DNA of 64,000 nt, taken from contig NZ_SNYJ01000002.1 of NCBI RefSeq assembly GCF_004363045.1, forward strand, positions 342,020-406,019, written 5' to 3'. The notes below the pieces were generated by a model. That model made no database searches. It saw only the letters and a program-made list of their open reading frames with translations, and was not told where the DNA came from. The stretch comes from Aureibacillus halotolerans. GTDB lineage: Bacteria; Bacillota; Bacilli; Bacillales; DSM-28697. Positions 33,975 through 43,526 of this stretch are shown in pieces; within the stretch, counting starts at the first letter, position 1, and every line of letters begins with the position of its first letter. The position numbers were made by a program, and so were the translations under genes.

Positions 33975-36257
33975 ATGAGTACTAAAAAAAACCCAGCGGT
34001 GAATGTTGGAGTCAGGGTATTGCTTTTGGCTTTTATCCTGCTCTTTTTTGTATTATTTGGACGTATTGTTTACATTCAGGCGGCAAAAGAAGTAGATGGT
34101 GTCCAGCTGTCTGATTACGCAGAAAGTCAGCGAACTGTATCCAAAACATTAGAGGCGAAACGCGGGACCATTTACGATCGGAATGGAATGCCACTTGCCG
34201 AAGACGTCCAATCCTATACGGTGTATGCCATTGTCCGTGATGGATTTCAAGGACGTGTCAAGGACGAGGAAAAAGTTGCTGAAGAACTGGCACCGATTTT
34301 AGGAGTGGATCAGGCGTATATTCTTGATCAGCTTAACGTCACGTCTACAGAAGAAAACCCTGGTCCCTTTCAAGTTGAATTTGGATCAAGCGGGAGTAAG
34401 CTAAGCTATGAGAAAAAGGAAGAGATTGAGGCTCTTGACCTTAAAGGAATCTATTTTATTAGAGAAAACAAACGGTTTTACCCAAACGGTGTCTTCGCCT
34501 CCCATGTTTTGGGGTACACAACTGAAAACGACGAAGGGGAAATCGTCGGCGTGATGGGGTTGGAAAAATCCCTCGATGACTATTTACAGCAGACACCAGG
34601 GAAAATCCAATACAAGCGCGACAAGCTAGATACCAAATTGCCGAATGCCGAGGAAATGGTGGTGCCACCGCATAATGGGGCGAGTGTTTATCTGACCTTT
34701 GACCAAAAAATCCAAGGCTTTTTAGAGGATGCGATGAAAAAAGTCGAAGAGGAATACACACCATCCAATATGATTGGCATTGTCGCTAAGCCGGAGACGG
34801 GCCAAATTCTTGCCATGGCTAGCTATCCTTCGTTTGACCCGAACGTTCGCGACATTACACATTATCAAAACGATGCGATTTCCTATCGGTTTGAGCCTGG
34901 ATCGACAATGAAGGTGTTTACCGTAGCGGCAGCGATAGAAGAGGGCGTTTTTAATCCAAATGAACTCTATCAATCAGGACGGTACTCGTTCAATGGATCA
35001 ACAGCAATCAGTGACGTTCGCACGAATTGGGGCACGATCAGTATGCTAGAAGGCATTCAGCGCTCCTCAAATGTTGCGGCCGGAATTCTCGGCATGGAGA
35101 AGCTAGGGCCTGATCGTTTCCTTGAATATTTGAAGAAATTTGACCTCGACAAGACAACAGGGATTGACCTTCCTGGGGAAACAAACAGTCGGTTTGTTTA
35201 CAAAGAGCCTATTGAGAAACTCACAACAACCTTTGGTCAAGGAACGGCCATTACACCTATTCAACAAATAAAAGCGTTGACGGCAGTCGCCAATGATGGA
35301 AAGATGATGACGCCGTACGTAATCAATGAAATTAAGAATAGCAATAACGGCGAAACTCTGTATAAAGGCAAACCTGAGGTTGCAGGTACGCCAATTTCTG
35401 CAGAAACAGCAGAGCGAGTACGTACGATATTGGGGACAGCTGTCTCTGAGTCTGTTGGTTCAGGGAAACCGTACGAGATGGAAGACTACGATGTGGCAGG
35501 AAAAACTGGAACTGCGCAAATACCAGGTAAAGATGGCAGTTATATGACGGGTCACAACAACTATTTCTTCTCATTTCTTGGTATGGTTCCAGAGCAAGAT
35601 CCCGAATTCGTCATTTACATCGGCATTAAACAGCCACAGCTAGGCTTAAATCAATACGGCTATCCAGAATCAGGTTCATCGCCTGTGTCTAAGGTGTTTA
35701 AACCATTTGTTCAAAACACGATGCAGTACTTGGATATCGCACCGCGAGAAGAAGAGCAGAAGCAAGAAAAAGCACAAAAAGGATTTACGGTGAAAGAGTA
35801 CAAAGGAACTGACATCACCGCTGTTTCTCAGCAACTACAAGAAGCTGGAATGACGCCTGTTGTTGTCGGCTCAGGGAAGATTGTACGCCAAGAGCCTGCA
35901 GCTGGTGAAACGATACTTCCCGGCGCGAGAGTGTTCCTTCTCGGGGAAGAGAACCCAGCCATGCCTGATCTTACAGGCTACAGCTATCGAGAGTTTCTAC
36001 GGTTATCCAGCTTGCTTAACGTACAACCAAATCCGACTGGAAGTGGGTATGTCGTAAAGCAAAACGTGGAAGCCGGTCAGCCTGTGCAAGAAGGAGACTA
36101 TCTCGTTGTCGAGCTTGAGCCTCCAGCACCTTCTTCTACAGCTAACGAAGATGAAACGAATGGCGGAGAGGACGACACAACAGATGAGTACGCGGACCCT
36201 TCTTCTCAAGGAGCGAATGAAGAAGACGATGCCTCTTCGTCAGCACCAGTAGAATAG
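33975..36257 (+). CDS. pbpB: Penicillin-binding protein 2B (septal transpeptidase)
   Basis: The class B transpeptidase of the vegetative septum, working with a SEDS polymerase. The 760 residues contain one N-terminal helix, the PBP dimer domain and the transpeptidase domain with S310-TMK, SSN near 364 and KTG near 509. Two C-terminal PASTA modules (about 603-710) follow, then an acidic, low-complexity tail of about 35 residues rich in Glu, Asp and Ser. The start ATG 33975 follows AAAGGGAG. Confidence 0.96.
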   Translation: MSTKKNPAVNVGVRVLLLAFILLFFVLFGRIVYIQAAKEVDGVQLSDYAESQRTVSKTLEAKRGTIYDRNGMPLAEDVQSYTVYAIVRDGFQGRVKDEEKVAEELAPILGVDQAYILDQLNVTSTEENPGPFQVEFGSSGSKLSYEKKEEIEALDLKGIYFIRENKRFYPNGVFASHVLGYTTENDEGEIVGVMGLEKSLDDYLQQTPGKIQYKRDKLDTKLPNAEEMVVPPHNGASVYLTFDQKIQGFLEDAMKKVEEEYTPSNMIGIVAKPETGQILAMASYPSFDPNVRDITHYQNDAISYRFEPGSTMKVFTVAAAIEEGVFNPNELYQSGRYSFNGSTAISDVRTNWGTISMLEGIQRSSNVAAGILGMEKLGPDRFLEYLKKFDLDKTTGIDLPGETNSRFVYKEPIEKLTTTFGQGTAITPIQQIKALTAVANDGKMMTPYVINEIKNSNNGETLYKGKPEVAGTPISAETAERVRTILGTAVSESVGSGKPYEMEDYDVAGKTGTAQIPGKDGSYMTGHNNYFFSFLGMVPEQDPEFVIYIGIKQPQLGLNQYGYPESGSSPVSKVFKPFVQNTMQYLDIAPREEEQKQEKAQKGFTVKEYKGTDITAVSQQLQEAGMTPVVVGSGKIVRQEPAAGETILPGARVFLLGEENPAMPDLTGYSYREFLRLSSLLNVQPNPTGSGYVVKQNVEAGQPVQEGDYLVVELEPPAPSSTANEDETNGGEDDTTDEYADPSSQGANEEDDASSSAPVE

Positions 36258-36278
36258 TTCTAGCACATACTAGACAAG

Positions 36279-36286
36279 CATATAGT
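36279..36286 (+). promoter_or_regulatory. Sigma-E-like -10 box of spoVD
   Basis: CATATAGT matches the sigma-E -10 CATACAnT at six of seven defined positions and lies 31 bases before the spoVD start. A good -35 at the right distance is not seen. spoVD is a mother-cell gene in B. subtilis, which motivates the call. Confidence 0.3.
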
Positions 36287-36317
36287 GGACTAGCCAGTAA
36301 AAGGGAGGGTCCACTTT

Positions 36318-38267
36318 ATGTTTGTTTCGAATCGAACCGTTCGAAAACGACTATTTTATATATTGCTAGGCGGCATTTTATTGTTTATCGTTATTTCTGC
36401 GCGACTGGCCTATGTTCAGGTGATTCAAAGTCCGTGGTTGTCTGGTAAAGCGGAGGATCTTTGGAGTCGTGATCTCCCTTTTGAGCCTGAACGAGGGGAA
36501 ATTCTTGACCGTAACGGGACCCCTTTAGCAACAAACGTAAGTGCGCCATCCCTCTATGTTGTCCCTCGTCAAATTGAGAATCCTGCTGAAGCATCAAAAT
36601 CCCTTGCACCTGTGCTAGGCATGACGGTTGAAAAGCTTTATGGCATGATGACAAAGAAAGAAAGTATCGTAAAAGTGCATCCTGAGGGACGTAAGCTCAC
36701 TGATGATAAGGTGGCTGCTGTGCGAAAGCTTGAGTTAAATGGCGTTTATTTAACAGAGGATTCAAAACGGCATTATCCTTTCGGAAGTTATTTATCCCAT
36801 GTGTTAGGGTTTACAGGCATAGATAATCAAGGGCTAACGGGCTTGGAGGCCATCTACAATCAAGAACTGATGGGGAAGCGAGGGCAATTGTCGTTTATGT
36901 CAGATGCTAAAGGGCAACGCCTAAAAGGGGAGGCTGATCGTTACAAAGCCCCTGTTGATGGATTAGATCTCAGGCTAACCATTGATTCCAACGTACAAAC
37001 GATTATTGAACGCGAGCTTGATGCCGCAGAAGAACAGTATTCCCCTGATGGTCTCGTTGCCATTGCGATGGATCCGAACACTGGTGAAATCCTTGGCATG
37101 TCGAGTCGACCTGATTTTGATCCTGAATCATATAAGCAAGTCCCTTCAGAGGTGTATAATCGAAATTTACCCATTTGGAGCTCGTATGAGCCGGGATCTA
37201 CTTTTAAAATCATAACACTGTCGGCAGCATTGGAAGAAAACTTAATTGATCTGCAGCATGATTCGTTTTATGACCCAGGCTACATTAAGGTTGCAGGCGC
37301 TACAATTAAATGTTGGAAACGAGGCGGCCATGGGTCGCAAACGTATTTAGAAGTTGTGCAAAACTCCTGTAACCCAGGATTTGTGACGATGGGTCAGAAG
37401 CTTGGAAAAGAACGGTTGTTTCAGTATGTCGATGAGTTTGGCTTCGGCAAAAAAACAGGCATTGATTTGCAAGGCGAAAGCTCCGGTATTCTGTTTGATA
37501 TTGATAATGTAGGACCCGTCGAACAAGCGACGACATCCTTCGGTCAGGGCATTAGTGTGACTCCGATCCAACAGGTCGCTGCGGTGGCTGCGGCAGTGAA
37601 TGGCGGGTACTTATACAAGCCTTATGTAGCGAAGGAATGGGTCGACCCTATCTCTGGCCTTATCGTTGATAGACAAACGCCAAGCCTTAAACGCCAAGTG
37701 ATTTCAGAAGAAACATCGAAAGAAGTTCGCTACGCTTTAGAGAGTGTGGTAGCACAAGGGACGGGCAAAAATGCCTTTGTGGAAGGGTATCGTGTAGGGG
37801 GGAAAACAGGGACTGCACAAAAAGCAGTCAATGGGCAATATTTGCAAAACAACTACATTGTTTCTTTCATTGGCTTCGCCCCAGCAGATGATCCGCAAAT
37901 CGTCGTTTATGTGGCAGTAGACAATCCAAAAGGGACGGTACAATTCGGTGGCGTTGTCGCTGCGCCAATTGTTGGCAATATTATTGGGGACAGTCTGCAA
38001 GCGATGGAGGTGCCGAAGAGGCAGAACCAAATTGAAAAAGAGCGTACCTACCTTGATCCTGTGCTCTATGAGGTGCCGCATTTGTTAGGGTTAACGAAAA
38101 AGGATATCCGCAATTCTCTCGCCAGTTTTCACCTAAAGCATAGCGGTGAAGGAGAAGTGATCGTTGCTCAAGCACCAGCACCTGGAGAAAAAGTGGAGCA
38201 AGGGGCAGTAATTCGTGTATACTGGGGCGAGAAAGCAACGCTTAACAATGAAAAACAGCAAGATTAA
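36318..38267 (+). CDS. spoVD: Stage V sporulation protein D (class B PBP)
   Basis: The sporulation-specific transpeptidase that builds spore cortex with SpoVE. It has 649 residues: one N-terminal helix, the dimer domain, and a transpeptidase domain with S293-TFK, SCN near 349 and KTG near 495. A single PASTA module ends the protein. GGGAGG precedes ATG 36318. It follows pbpB, its vegetative paralogue, as in B. subtilis. Confidence 0.96.
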   Translation: MFVSNRTVRKRLFYILLGGILLFIVISARLAYVQVIQSPWLSGKAEDLWSRDLPFEPERGEILDRNGTPLATNVSAPSLYVVPRQIENPAEASKSLAPVLGMTVEKLYGMMTKKESIVKVHPEGRKLTDDKVAAVRKLELNGVYLTEDSKRHYPFGSYLSHVLGFTGIDNQGLTGLEAIYNQELMGKRGQLSFMSDAKGQRLKGEADRYKAPVDGLDLRLTIDSNVQTIIERELDAAEEQYSPDGLVAIAMDPNTGEILGMSSRPDFDPESYKQVPSEVYNRNLPIWSSYEPGSTFKIITLSAALEENLIDLQHDSFYDPGYIKVAGATIKCWKRGGHGSQTYLEVVQNSCNPGFVTMGQKLGKERLFQYVDEFGFGKKTGIDLQGESSGILFDIDNVGPVEQATTSFGQGISVTPIQQVAAVAAAVNGGYLYKPYVAKEWVDPISGLIVDRQTPSLKRQVISEETSKEVRYALESVVAQGTGKNAFVEGYRVGGKTGTAQKAVNGQYLQNNYIVSFIGFAPADDPQIVVYVAVDNPKGTVQFGGVVAAPIVGNIIGDSLQAMEVPKRQNQIEKERTYLDPVLYEVPHLLGLTKKDIRNSLASFHLKHSGEGEVIVAQAPAPGEKVEQGAVIRVYWGEKATLNNEKQQD

Positions 38268-38301
38268 CAACGTACGTGTAGCATGATAGGAGTGATGGAG
38301 C

Positions 38302-39780
38302 TTGAAATTATCGACGTTATTACAGCAAGCAATTCCCTTTTATACAGCAGTTCATGGAGAAGTCAATGTGACAGGCATTTCGATGGATTCTCGTAAAGTG
38401 TCCGAAGGGGATTTGTTTGTTTGCATAAAAGGCCTTCAGCATGATAGCCATTTGTATGCTGCAGATGCCGAAGCCAATGGCGCCGTGGCGATTATTGCCG
38501 AGCGCCCATTGGCTTCTACCCTCCCAGTCATTGTTGTCGACGACTCACGAACGGCGCTCGCCCAACTGGCGGACGCGTTTTTTCAGTCTCCAACAAACCA
38601 ATTGCACTTAACTGGCGTGACGGGAACAAACGGAAAGACGACGACAACCTATTTAATTGATGCCATTTATACGCACGCAGGAATTCGGACAGGAACACTA
38701 GGGACAACTGGTTTAAAAGTGGGGGACTCGTTACAAGCGTTACCAAACACGACCCCTGAATCTCTGACTTTACAGCAAGCCTTCCGAGACATGGTAGATC
38801 AACAAGTGACAGCAGGCATTATGGAAGTGTCTTCCCATGCGTTGGTCACTGGGCGAACACGTGGCTGTCAGTTTGACGTGGCGATTTTTACGAACCTAAC
38901 ACAGGACCATCTCGATTATCATCAAACGCTTACGGCGTATCAAGATGCAAAACGTTTGTTGTTTGCCTCACTGCCAGCAAAAACAAAAACGGGCAAACCG
39001 ACCTTTGCTATATTAAACGTCGATGATAAGGCATCTGCAGGGTTTCGTGACGTTACCCAAGGTCTTGTCGTAACATATGGTCTTGAAAATGAAGCTGATT
39101 TTTCAGCGTCACAGCTCGTTCTAAAAAGCAAGGGAACTACGTTTAATCTGAAAACTCCAGATGGATTTTTTGCCATGACCTTGCCGCTCGCTGGCAAATT
39201 TAATGTGTACAATGCGCTCGCTGCTGCCGCAGCATGTTTTGTCAATGGCATTGACAGTAGAACAATTGCCGAAGGGCTTGAGAACGTTCCTGTCATTCCT
39301 GGCCGTTTCGAACTTGTGAATGCAGGGCAAAAATTTCCTGTTATCGTCGATTACGCGCACACACCAGACAGCTTAAAAAATGTCCTCGACACTGCCAAGG
39401 AGCTAACTGAAGGGCGTGTTATCGTGGTTTGTGGCTGTGGAGGCGATCGTGATCGAACAAAACGTCCTATTATGGCAAAAAATGCAGTGGACGGCGCTGA
39501 TTATGCCATCTTTACGAATGACAATCCACGAAGTGAATCGCCTGAGCAAATTTTCACTGATATGACCCAATCGTTTAAGGGCGAGACGGCGTTTGAGGTG
39601 ATTTCTGATCGACGTGAAGCAATCACTAAGGCGATTCACATGGCAACAGACTCCGACCTAGTATTAATTGCTGGTAAGGGCCATGAAACGTATCAAATCA
39701 TCGGTAAAGACACGTTTCACTTTGATGATCGTGAAGAAGCAACAATGGCGATTCAAACGAGGGATCAAAATGAGAATTAA
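38302..39780 (+). CDS. murE: UDP-MurNAc-tripeptide synthetase MurE (meso-DAP adding)
   Basis: It adds meso-diaminopimelate to UDP-MurNAc-Ala-Glu. The 492-residue ligase has the P-loop GVTGTNGKTTTT (about 104-115), the carbamylated-Lys and central-domain motifs, and DNPR near residue 407, the signature for meso-DAP rather than lysine. TTG 38302 follows TAGGAGTGATGGAG. The 3' end overlaps murF by 11 bases. Confidence 0.97.
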   Translation: MKLSTLLQQAIPFYTAVHGEVNVTGISMDSRKVSEGDLFVCIKGLQHDSHLYAADAEANGAVAIIAERPLASTLPVIVVDDSRTALAQLADAFFQSPTNQLHLTGVTGTNGKTTTTYLIDAIYTHAGIRTGTLGTTGLKVGDSLQALPNTTPESLTLQQAFRDMVDQQVTAGIMEVSSHALVTGRTRGCQFDVAIFTNLTQDHLDYHQTLTAYQDAKRLLFASLPAKTKTGKPTFAILNVDDKASAGFRDVTQGLVVTYGLENEADFSASQLVLKSKGTTFNLKTPDGFFAMTLPLAGKFNVYNALAAAAACFVNGIDSRTIAEGLENVPVIPGRFELVNAGQKFPVIVDYAHTPDSLKNVLDTAKELTEGRVIVVCGCGGDRDRTKRPIMAKNAVDGADYAIFTNDNPRSESPEQIFTDMTQSFKGETAFEVISDRREAITKAIHMATDSDLVLIAGKGHETYQIIGKDTFHFDDREEATMAIQTRDQNEN

Positions 39781-41134
39781 ACTTAAAACAATGATGCAGC
39801 ATTGGCCAGAGTATCGTTTAGCACCTGTAGCCCCAGAAGAGATTTCGCTTGTTACAAAAGATTCCAGGAGCACGCAGCCGAATGCCCTTTACGTGCCTAT
39901 CGTTGGGGAGCGGCTAAATGGGCATCTGTTTGCTGAAGAAGCGGTTTCTAATGGTGCTGAAGTCCTTTTTTGGCAAAAGGAAGAGCCTGTCCCACCAACA
40001 TTACAAAGCGTTTGCTCGATCTTTTTCGTCGAGGATACGACGGTGGCATTACAGCAGCTTGCTCAGCTATATCGGTTTCAAGTGAACCCATTCGTCATTG
40101 CGATTACAGGGAGCAACGGCAAAACGACAGTGAAAGATCTTGTCGCCGGGGTATGCGAAAAAAAGGGGAAGACGCATAAAACCGCTGGAAACTTAAACAA
40201 TCATATCGGTGTGCCGATGACTTTATTGAGCATGCCAGACGACTGTGCGTTTCTTATCGTAGAGATGGGAATGAACCACGCAGGAGAAATTGAAGTGTTG
40301 AGCAAGCTTGCAGCACCTGACATGGCGATCGTTACCAATGTCGGCGAATCACATATTGAGTTTTTAGGCTCACGTGAGAATATTGCCAAAGCAAAGCTTG
40401 AAATTGCCGAAGGCTTGAAGGCAGACGGTGCCCTTTTAGTTGATGGCGATGAGCCATTACTGTCGCATCCTGCTATACAAGCGGATGGTCGCATTGGTTT
40501 TACAGATCGGGCTAGCGTTCGACTACGCATTGAGAAAACCGATTTGCACGGTCAAAACTTTGTCTATCGCGGCGAAAGCTATTCATTGGCATTGCTTGGT
40601 GCGCATAATAGTAAAAATGCAGCATATGCGATCGAAGTTGGATCTCGCTTAGGTCTTTCACACGAACAGATTCAAGCGGGGCTGACACAAGCAGCGTTTA
40701 CACCGATGCGTATGCAGCTGCTTACTGGACCAAATGAAGTCACCATCATTAATGACGCTTATAATGCAAGTCCAACCTCCATGCGAGCTGCCTTGACAGT
40801 GCTAAAAGACATGGCACATCGAAGCGCCAAAGTGGCTGTATTAGGGGATATTTTTGAGCTTGGGGAACCATATGATGAAGAGATGCACCGAAGTGTAGGG
40901 GGAGAAGTCACTTCTCCGATCACAGCGTTGATTGCGATTGGAGAGAAAGCTCGATGGATCGCTGAAGAAACGATGCTTGTCACAGACGGTTCAGTTCATG
41001 TACATCATGTGAAAACGAAAGAGGAAGCCCTTGAATTGTTGCGCCCATTCTTGCATGATGATGCCCTTTTATTATTTAAGGCTTCGCGTGGTATGGCCTT
41101 GGAATGGTTGATCGATCAATTGATGAAAGAATAG
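39770..41134 (+). CDS. murF: UDP-MurNAc-tripeptide:D-Ala-D-Ala ligase MurF
   Basis: It adds D-Ala-D-Ala to complete the UDP-MurNAc-pentapeptide. The 454-residue product has the ATP motif ITGSNGKTTVKDLV, the central NHIGVPMTLL and VEMGMNHAGEIEVL, and INDAYNASPTSM in the last domain. ATG 39770 lies within the end of murE and follows GAGGGAT; longer upstream starts lie deep inside murE. In B. subtilis murF is at a distant locus beside ddl, so this placement is different. Confidence 0.96.
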   Translation: MRIKLKTMMQHWPEYRLAPVAPEEISLVTKDSRSTQPNALYVPIVGERLNGHLFAEEAVSNGAEVLFWQKEEPVPPTLQSVCSIFFVEDTTVALQQLAQLYRFQVNPFVIAITGSNGKTTVKDLVAGVCEKKGKTHKTAGNLNNHIGVPMTLLSMPDDCAFLIVEMGMNHAGEIEVLSKLAAPDMAIVTNVGESHIEFLGSRENIAKAKLEIAEGLKADGALLVDGDEPLLSHPAIQADGRIGFTDRASVRLRIEKTDLHGQNFVYRGESYSLALLGAHNSKNAAYAIEVGSRLGLSHEQIQAGLTQAAFTPMRMQLLTGPNEVTIINDAYNASPTSMRAALTVLKDMAHRSAKVAVLGDIFELGEPYDEEMHRSVGGEVTSPITALIAIGEKARWIAEETMLVTDGSVHVHHVKTKEEALELLRPFLHDDALLLFKASRGMALEWLIDQLMKE

Positions 41135-41146
41135 GAGGTGGCTGGT

Positions 41147-42124
41147 TTGATCCCAGAGGAAACGTTACTCATGACTTTAGGTCTTGCTTTTATTTTGACG
41201 GTGTTGCTGTCGCCAGTCGCAATTCCGATGTTAAAACGCCTTAATTTTGGGCAGAAAATCCGCGATGAAGGACCAAAATCCCATCAAAAAAAATCAGGGA
41301 CACCGCAGATGGGTGGACTCATTATCATCATGGCAGCACTGCTTGGTTCAGTGCTAATTGCACAGAGGTTTTACACTATTAGCAATGAATTACTGCTACT
41401 GCTTGCTGCCTTGCTCGGCTTTGGCCTTGTAGGCTTTCTTGATGACTTCATAAAAGTTGTCTTGAAGCGAAACCTAGGGCTCACATCTAAACAGAAAATG
41501 GCTGCTCAAATCCTCGTCTCGGTAGGATTCTGTGTCGGTCTTTGGTTGTTGAATCATCCTACATATATTGAGCTGCCTGCAACAGGCGTAAGTGTGAACT
41601 TTGGCATTGTTTTTTTCCTGATCGCGATTTTTATTCTGATTGGAACATCCAATGCCGTTAACTTGACGGATGGTCTTGACGGTCTAGTTGCGGGCACATC
41701 TGCTGTGGCGTTTAGTGCCTTTGGTGTGTTGGCCTGGTATCAAGGACAACCGGATGTGGCGATCTTTTGTGTCGCCATCGTAGGCGCTGTCCTAGGATTT
41801 CTTGTGTTTAATGCACATCCCGCTAAAATATTTATGGGGGACACGGGCTCACTTGCCTTAGGTGGCGCACTCGCAGGTGTTGCATTGCTCACAAAGCTAG
41901 AGCTGTTGTTGGTGATCATCGGCGGCGTGTTTGTCATTGAAACTCTATCGGTGATTATTCAAGTTCTTTCCTATAAAACAACAGGCAAACGAGTGTTTAA
42001 GATGAGCCCTTTGCACCATCATTATGAGCTTTCTGGCTGGTCGGAATGGCGTGTGGTTGCGACGTTCTGGGCGGTTGCATTCGTTTGTGCGGCACTTGGA
42101 ATCTATTTAGAGGTGTGGGTCTAA
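41147..42124 (+). CDS. mraY: Phospho-MurNAc-pentapeptide translocase MraY
   Basis: The membrane enzyme that makes lipid I on undecaprenyl phosphate. The 325-residue protein has about ten helices and the conserved loops [33 protein letters not shown] and [16 protein letters not shown] 41147 fits the AGGAGG ribosome site and B. subtilis length (324); GTG 41138 overlaps the site. Confidence 0.96.
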   Translation: MIPEETLLMTLGLAFILTVLLSPVAIPMLKRLNFGQKIRDEGPKSHQKKSGTPQMGGLIIIMAALLGSVLIAQRFYTISNELLLLLAALLGFGLVGFLDDFIKVVLKRNLGLTSKQKMAAQILVSVGFCVGLWLLNHPTYIELPATGVSVNFGIVFFLIAIFILIGTSNAVNLTDGLDGLVAGTSAVAFSAFGVLAWYQGQPDVAIFCVAIVGAVLGFLVFNAHPAKIFMGDTGSLALGGALAGVALLTKLELLLVIIGGVFVIETLSVIIQVLSYKTTGKRVFKMSPLHHHYELSGWSEWRVVATFWAVAFVCAALGIYLEVWV

Positions 42125-42125
42125 A

Positions 42126-43478
42126 GTGAAGGAATACACTCAGTTACAAGGAAAATCAGTGCTCGTTGTTGGTCTCGCAAAAAGTGGAATGGCAGCGGTC
42201 CATGCCTTACGTAAATTAGGGGCCATTGTAACGGTCAATGATCAGCTTCCCTATAAGGATAACCAGGACGCACAAACGCTCTACAAGCAGGGCATACAAG
42301 TGGTGTGTGGGTCACATCCACCTGAGTTGGTAGGAGGCATGGATGTGGTCGTAAAAAACCCAGGCGTTCCTTATACCAATCCAGTCATTGAAGCGGCAAT
42401 GCAAAGAGGACTACCCATCTGGACAGAGATCGAGCTTGCGTATTTGTTGTCGGAAGCGCCGATCATTGCCATCACCGGATCAAACGGCAAAACGACAACG
42501 ACAACGTTGATTTCCAAAATGCTTATAGCTTCAGGAATTCGTGCCCGGACGGCAGGAAATATCGGCAACGTTGCTGTAGAAGTCGCTCAGCAAGCAACAG
42601 CTGAAGACGTTCTTGTGATGGAATTATCCAGCTTTCAGCTTGCTGGAATCGAGTCCTTTACACCACAAGTGTCGGTGTTGCTTAACTTATACGATGCGCA
42701 TTTGGATTACCACGGGCATCGACGTGATTATTTTGCGGCAAAAGCAAAACTTTTTCAGCATGGAGAGAACCAACAGGCTATTTTCATCCAAGAAGCTGCT
42801 GTTGAGACGTTACGGGCATACGACTTATTGACGATTAGTGACTTCGAGTCGTTTACGTCAATTGGTCTTTCGGAAAACGGCACAGGCATCGATAATGGTG
42901 CGCTTTATGTGAAGCATCAGCAGGTGATGAAGCTAGAGGAGATTGTCCTGCCAGGTGAGCATAATCATGAGAACATCGTCGCAGCTGTCAACGCAGCGTC
43001 GATTTTTGGAGCGACGACAGTAGGTATTCGACAGGTTTTGACAACTTTTGAAGGCGTCTCTCACCGGCTGCAATTTGTGCGTTCATTGCATGGGCGGTTA
43101 TTTTATAATGATTCTAAAGCAACAAACACCCTTGCGACCATTACAGCCTTAAAGGCGTTTAAAGCGCCTGTGATATTAATTGCTGGTGGGCTGGACCGTG
43201 GACAAGGTTTTGATGACCTTAAAGGACAAATGAAAAACGTGAAGGCAATGGTTGTGTTTGGAGAGACGAAGGAAAAATTGACAACCTTTGGTGAGTCTGA
43301 AGGGATAGATCAGATGAAGGCGGTCGATAATGTGGAGGAAGCTGTTCAGACTGCCTACACCCTTTCAGCGTCAGGCGATGTCGTGTTGCTCTCCCCTGCA
43401 TGTGCAAGCTGGGATCAGTTCAGAACTTTTGAAGAGCGAGGAGACATGTTCATTCAGTCTGTGCATACCTTGAATTAG
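42126..43478 (+). CDS. murD: UDP-MurNAc-alanine:D-glutamate ligase MurD
   Basis: It adds D-glutamate to UDP-MurNAc-L-Ala. The 450 residues hold a Rossmann-like N-domain (GKSVLVVGLAKSGMA), the P-loop AITGSNGKTTTTTL (about 115-128), and the C-terminal LIAGGLDRGQGF and LLSPACASWDQF. GTG 42126 lies one base after the mraY stop, so translation is probably coupled. Confidence 0.97.
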   Translation: MKEYTQLQGKSVLVVGLAKSGMAAVHALRKLGAIVTVNDQLPYKDNQDAQTLYKQGIQVVCGSHPPELVGGMDVVVKNPGVPYTNPVIEAAMQRGLPIWTEIELAYLLSEAPIIAITGSNGKTTTTTLISKMLIASGIRARTAGNIGNVAVEVAQQATAEDVLVMELSSFQLAGIESFTPQVSVLLNLYDAHLDYHGHRRDYFAAKAKLFQHGENQQAIFIQEAAVETLRAYDLLTISDFESFTSIGLSENGTGIDNGALYVKHQQVMKLEEIVLPGEHNHENIVAAVNAASIFGATTVGIRQVLTTFEGVSHRLQFVRSLHGRLFYNDSKATNTLATITALKAFKAPVILIAGGLDRGQGFDDLKGQMKNVKAMVVFGETKEKLTTFGESEGIDQMKAVDNVEEAVQTAYTLSASGDVVLLSPACASWDQFRTFEERGDMFIQSVHTLN

Positions 43479-43526
43479 GTGGGGTTGTCTACCTGCTAAT
43501 TCATGTTGACAGAGGTGTCCTTGGTC

